A stretch of DNA of 6,664 nt from JBCCSZ01 sp039199225 (GTDB taxonomy: Bacteria > Bacteroidota > Bacteroidia > Chitinophagales > Saprospiraceae): assembly GCA_039199225.1 (NCBI GenBank), contig JBCCSZ010000370.1, positions 1-6,664 on the forward strand, written 5' to 3'. Below, in pieces: positions 5,190 through 6,664 of the stretch; the stretch's first letter is position 1; every line of letters starts with the position of its first letter. A program made the translations under genes and the position numbers. The notes beneath the pieces were generated by a model. It saw only the letters and a list, made by a program, of their open reading frames with translations, was not told the origin of the DNA and did no database searches.

Positions 5190-6664
5190 ATGAAGATCAA
5201 GTTATTGCTTTTTAGTTGCTTTTTGATGGCTGCATCCTCAATGGTGCTTGCACAGGAAGGCCCACCCAAAGACTGGCACTTGAAAGATGCCTCCAGTGGT
5301 TATCCGGGTATCAACCTTGAGAATACCTACTCTCAACTACTGAAGGGCCGTCAAAGCCAGACAGTCATCGTGGCTGTCATCGATTCAGGTGTGGATGCTG
5401 AGCATGAAGACCTCAACGGTGTGATGTGGGTCAATCAAGATGAAAAAGCCGGCAATGGCATCGACGACGACAAAAATGGTTACATTGATGACATTCACGG
5501 ATGGAATTTCATCGGTGGCAAAAATGGTAATATACACCACGATGCGCTTGAAATCAGCCGCCTGGCTGCCCACTATGCCAAAAAGTTTGATGGCAAAGAT
5601 GTCAACAGCCTCTCCAAAAAGGAAAAGAAGCAGTATGACAAATACCAAGCGATCAAGAAAAAGATCGAAGAAAAGAAGGCGGAGGTCATGCAACAGTCTA
5701 TGAGTGTCACAATGATCAACCAGTCCATCGAAACTTTGAAGGGTTTTATGGGTGATGAGGAAATCACGATGCAAAAACTCAAAGACATCGATACCGACAA
5801 GCAGGAGGTTCAGCAGGCAGCGACCATGATCAGCGCCGTATTGAACCAGGCTGGTATTTCCTTCAAGGAATTGGCCAGTGAAATCGGCCAAGCAACAGAG
5901 TATTTTGATTCGCAAGTCAAATACTACTACAACCCAGATTACGATCCTCGGGATATCGTGGGTGACAACTATGCCGATTCCAACCAACGCATCTACGGCA
6001 ACAACGATGTCAAAGGACCAGATGCCAACCACGGAACACACGTCGCTGGTATCATCGCTGCCATGAGAGGCAACGACACGGGCATGGATGGCATCGCCAA
6101 CAACGTCAAAATCATGTCTGTCCGCTGCGTTCCTGATGGTGACGAGCGCGATAAGGATGTTGCCAACGCCATCCGCTATGCGGTTGACAATGGTGCTTCT
6201 GTCATCAACATGAGCTTTGGTAAGAGCTACGTTTGGGACAAGAAGGTCGTAGACAAAGCAGTTAGATATGCCATGAAGAAAGACGTACTGCTGGTACACG
6301 CTGCTGGTAATGACGGCAAAGACAATGATACGACCAACAATTTCCCCAACGATCGCTTCCTCAAAGCTGGTTGGTTCAAGCCTAAAATGGCGAAAAACTG
6401 GATCGAAGTAGGTGCTGTCAACTGGAAAGGTGGCGGCCAAATGGCTGCTGGCTTCAGCAACTATGGCAAGAAGAATGTAGATGTTTTTGCCCCAGGAACG
6501 GCCATCTACTCTACAGTTGTAGATGATCAATACGACAGCTACCCAGGTACGAGTATGGCTTCTCCAATGGTGGCAGGCGTAGCGGCGCTTTTGCGTTCTT
6601 ATTTCCCGACACTCACCGCCGTACAAGTCAAAGAAATCATCGAAAGTTCTTCTGATAAGAGCAA
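5190..6664 (+). CDS. Secreted S8 (subtilisin-like) serine protease, partial at the right edge
   Basis: Exported endopeptidase; 491 codons are visible and the C-terminus lies outside. A Sec signal peptide (1-21, cleavage after VLA) leaves Gln22. The catalytic set is complete: Asp65 in VIDSGVD, His281 in NHGTHVAG, oxyanion Asn374 in AAGNDG, and Ser455 in GTSMASP. Asp and His are 216 residues apart, against 32 in subtilisin. The extra segment begins with an acidic loop NGIDDDKNGYIDD (89-101), likely calcium-binding, then HGWNF, and continues with a Lys/Glu-rich, probably helical stretch (about 140-235). No propeptide of subtilisin I9 type is evident between the signal peptide and the catalytic domain (22-57). 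The ATG at 5190-5192 is chosen because it gives the full signal peptide; AT-rich sequence but no Shine-Dalgarno precedes it. A C-terminal sorting domain for type IX secretion cannot be tested here. Confidence 0.95.
   Translation, partial: MKIKLLLFSCFLMAASSMVLAQEGPPKDWHLKDASSGYPGINLENTYSQLLKGRQSQTVIVAVIDSGVDAEHEDLNGVMWVNQDEKAGNGIDDDKNGYIDDIHGWNFIGGKNGNIHHDALEISRLAAHYAKKFDGKDVNSLSKKEKKQYDKYQAIKKKIEEKKAEVMQQSMSVTMINQSIETLKGFMGDEEITMQKLKDIDTDKQEVQQAATMISAVLNQAGISFKELASEIGQATEYFDSQVKYYYNPDYDPRDIVGDNYADSNQRIYGNNDVKGPDANHGTHVAGIIAAMRGNDTGMDGIANNVKIMSVRCVPDGDERDKDVANAIRYAVDNGASVINMSFGKSYVWDKKVVDKAVRYAMKKDVLLVHAAGNDGKDNDTTNNFPNDRFLKAGWFKPKMAKNWIEVGAVNWKGGGQMAAGFSNYGKKNVDVFAPGTAIYSTVVDDQYDSYPGTSMASPMVAGVAALLRSYFPTLTAVQVKEIIESSSDKS

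Noticed and set aside
4931..5215. A 94-codon plus-strand frame and an 85-codon minus-strand frame in the divergent region
   Set aside because: Both translate to unremarkable composition without domain, signal peptide or repeat. The plus-strand frame needs a non-ATG start and runs past the well-supported protease start.
5205..5220. Lipobox-like LFSC at residues 7-10 of the protease
   Set aside because: The cysteine comes after only six hydrophobic residues and Phe at the -2 position is atypical. A normal signal-peptidase I site (VLA before Gln22) fits better.
5385..6626. A 413-codon open frame on the minus strand opposite the protease gene
   Set aside because: It lies wholly antisense to a protease with all catalytic motifs intact. 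Its translation is a low-complexity Val/Ile/Asp-rich series typical of the complement of a GAC/AAC-rich coding strand.
1..6664. Mobile elements, CRISPR arrays, tRNA or rRNA genes, toxin-antitoxin or defence genes
   Set aside because: No transposase motifs, terminal inverted repeats, regularly spaced repeat-spacer units, or tRNA-like arms were found. The gene content is housekeeping and envelope-related.

Overview
The window looks like ordinary chromosomal DNA from a member of the Bacteroidota, probably near the Saprospiria (Lewinella/Haliscomenobacter-like). The phylum call rests on upstream sequences fitting the Bacteroidota sigma-factor consensus TAnnTTTG rather than TATAAT, the absence of clear Shine-Dalgarno sequences, a DUF6089/PorG-type outer-membrane barrel found in this phylum, and a signal-peptide-bearing S8 protease of a type common there. 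The class-level guess is weaker and rests on overall resemblance only.

Layout: four genes lie on the minus strand and one on the plus strand. From right to left on the minus strand they are a DUF6089/PorG-like barrel protein (3853-4701), recQ with a GTG start (1819-3750), a family-4-type glycosyltransferase whose ATG lies inside the end of recQ (731-1834), and folD (1-681, cut by the left edge). recQ and the glycosyltransferase overlap by 16 bp and are almost certainly co-transcribed. folD has its own likely promoter just inside the 3' end of the glycosyltransferase gene. On the plus strand, a secreted subtilisin-like protease starts at 5190 and runs off the right edge.

Two stretches lack genes. 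The 102-bp gap before recQ is almost free of G and T on the plus strand, carries a perfect-but-one 15-bp tandem repeat and, read on the transcript strand, four runs of four or more G. The 488-bp divergent region 4702-5189 holds the likely promoter of the barrel gene, a terminator-like hairpin, and a stretch (about 4935-5125) with nested self-complementarity behind a TAnnTTTG match. That stretch could be a small RNA or a structured leader of the protease mRNA and is the least explained part of the window.

The genes do not form one obvious pathway. FolD serves one-carbon metabolism, RecQ DNA repair, and the glycosyltransferase surface-sugar or related glycan synthesis. The divergent pair (PorG-like barrel and secreted protease) is loosely linked by a possible type IX secretion theme, which is inference. 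No mobile element, CRISPR array, tRNA, rRNA or defence system was seen, and nothing here amounts to a clearly new system.
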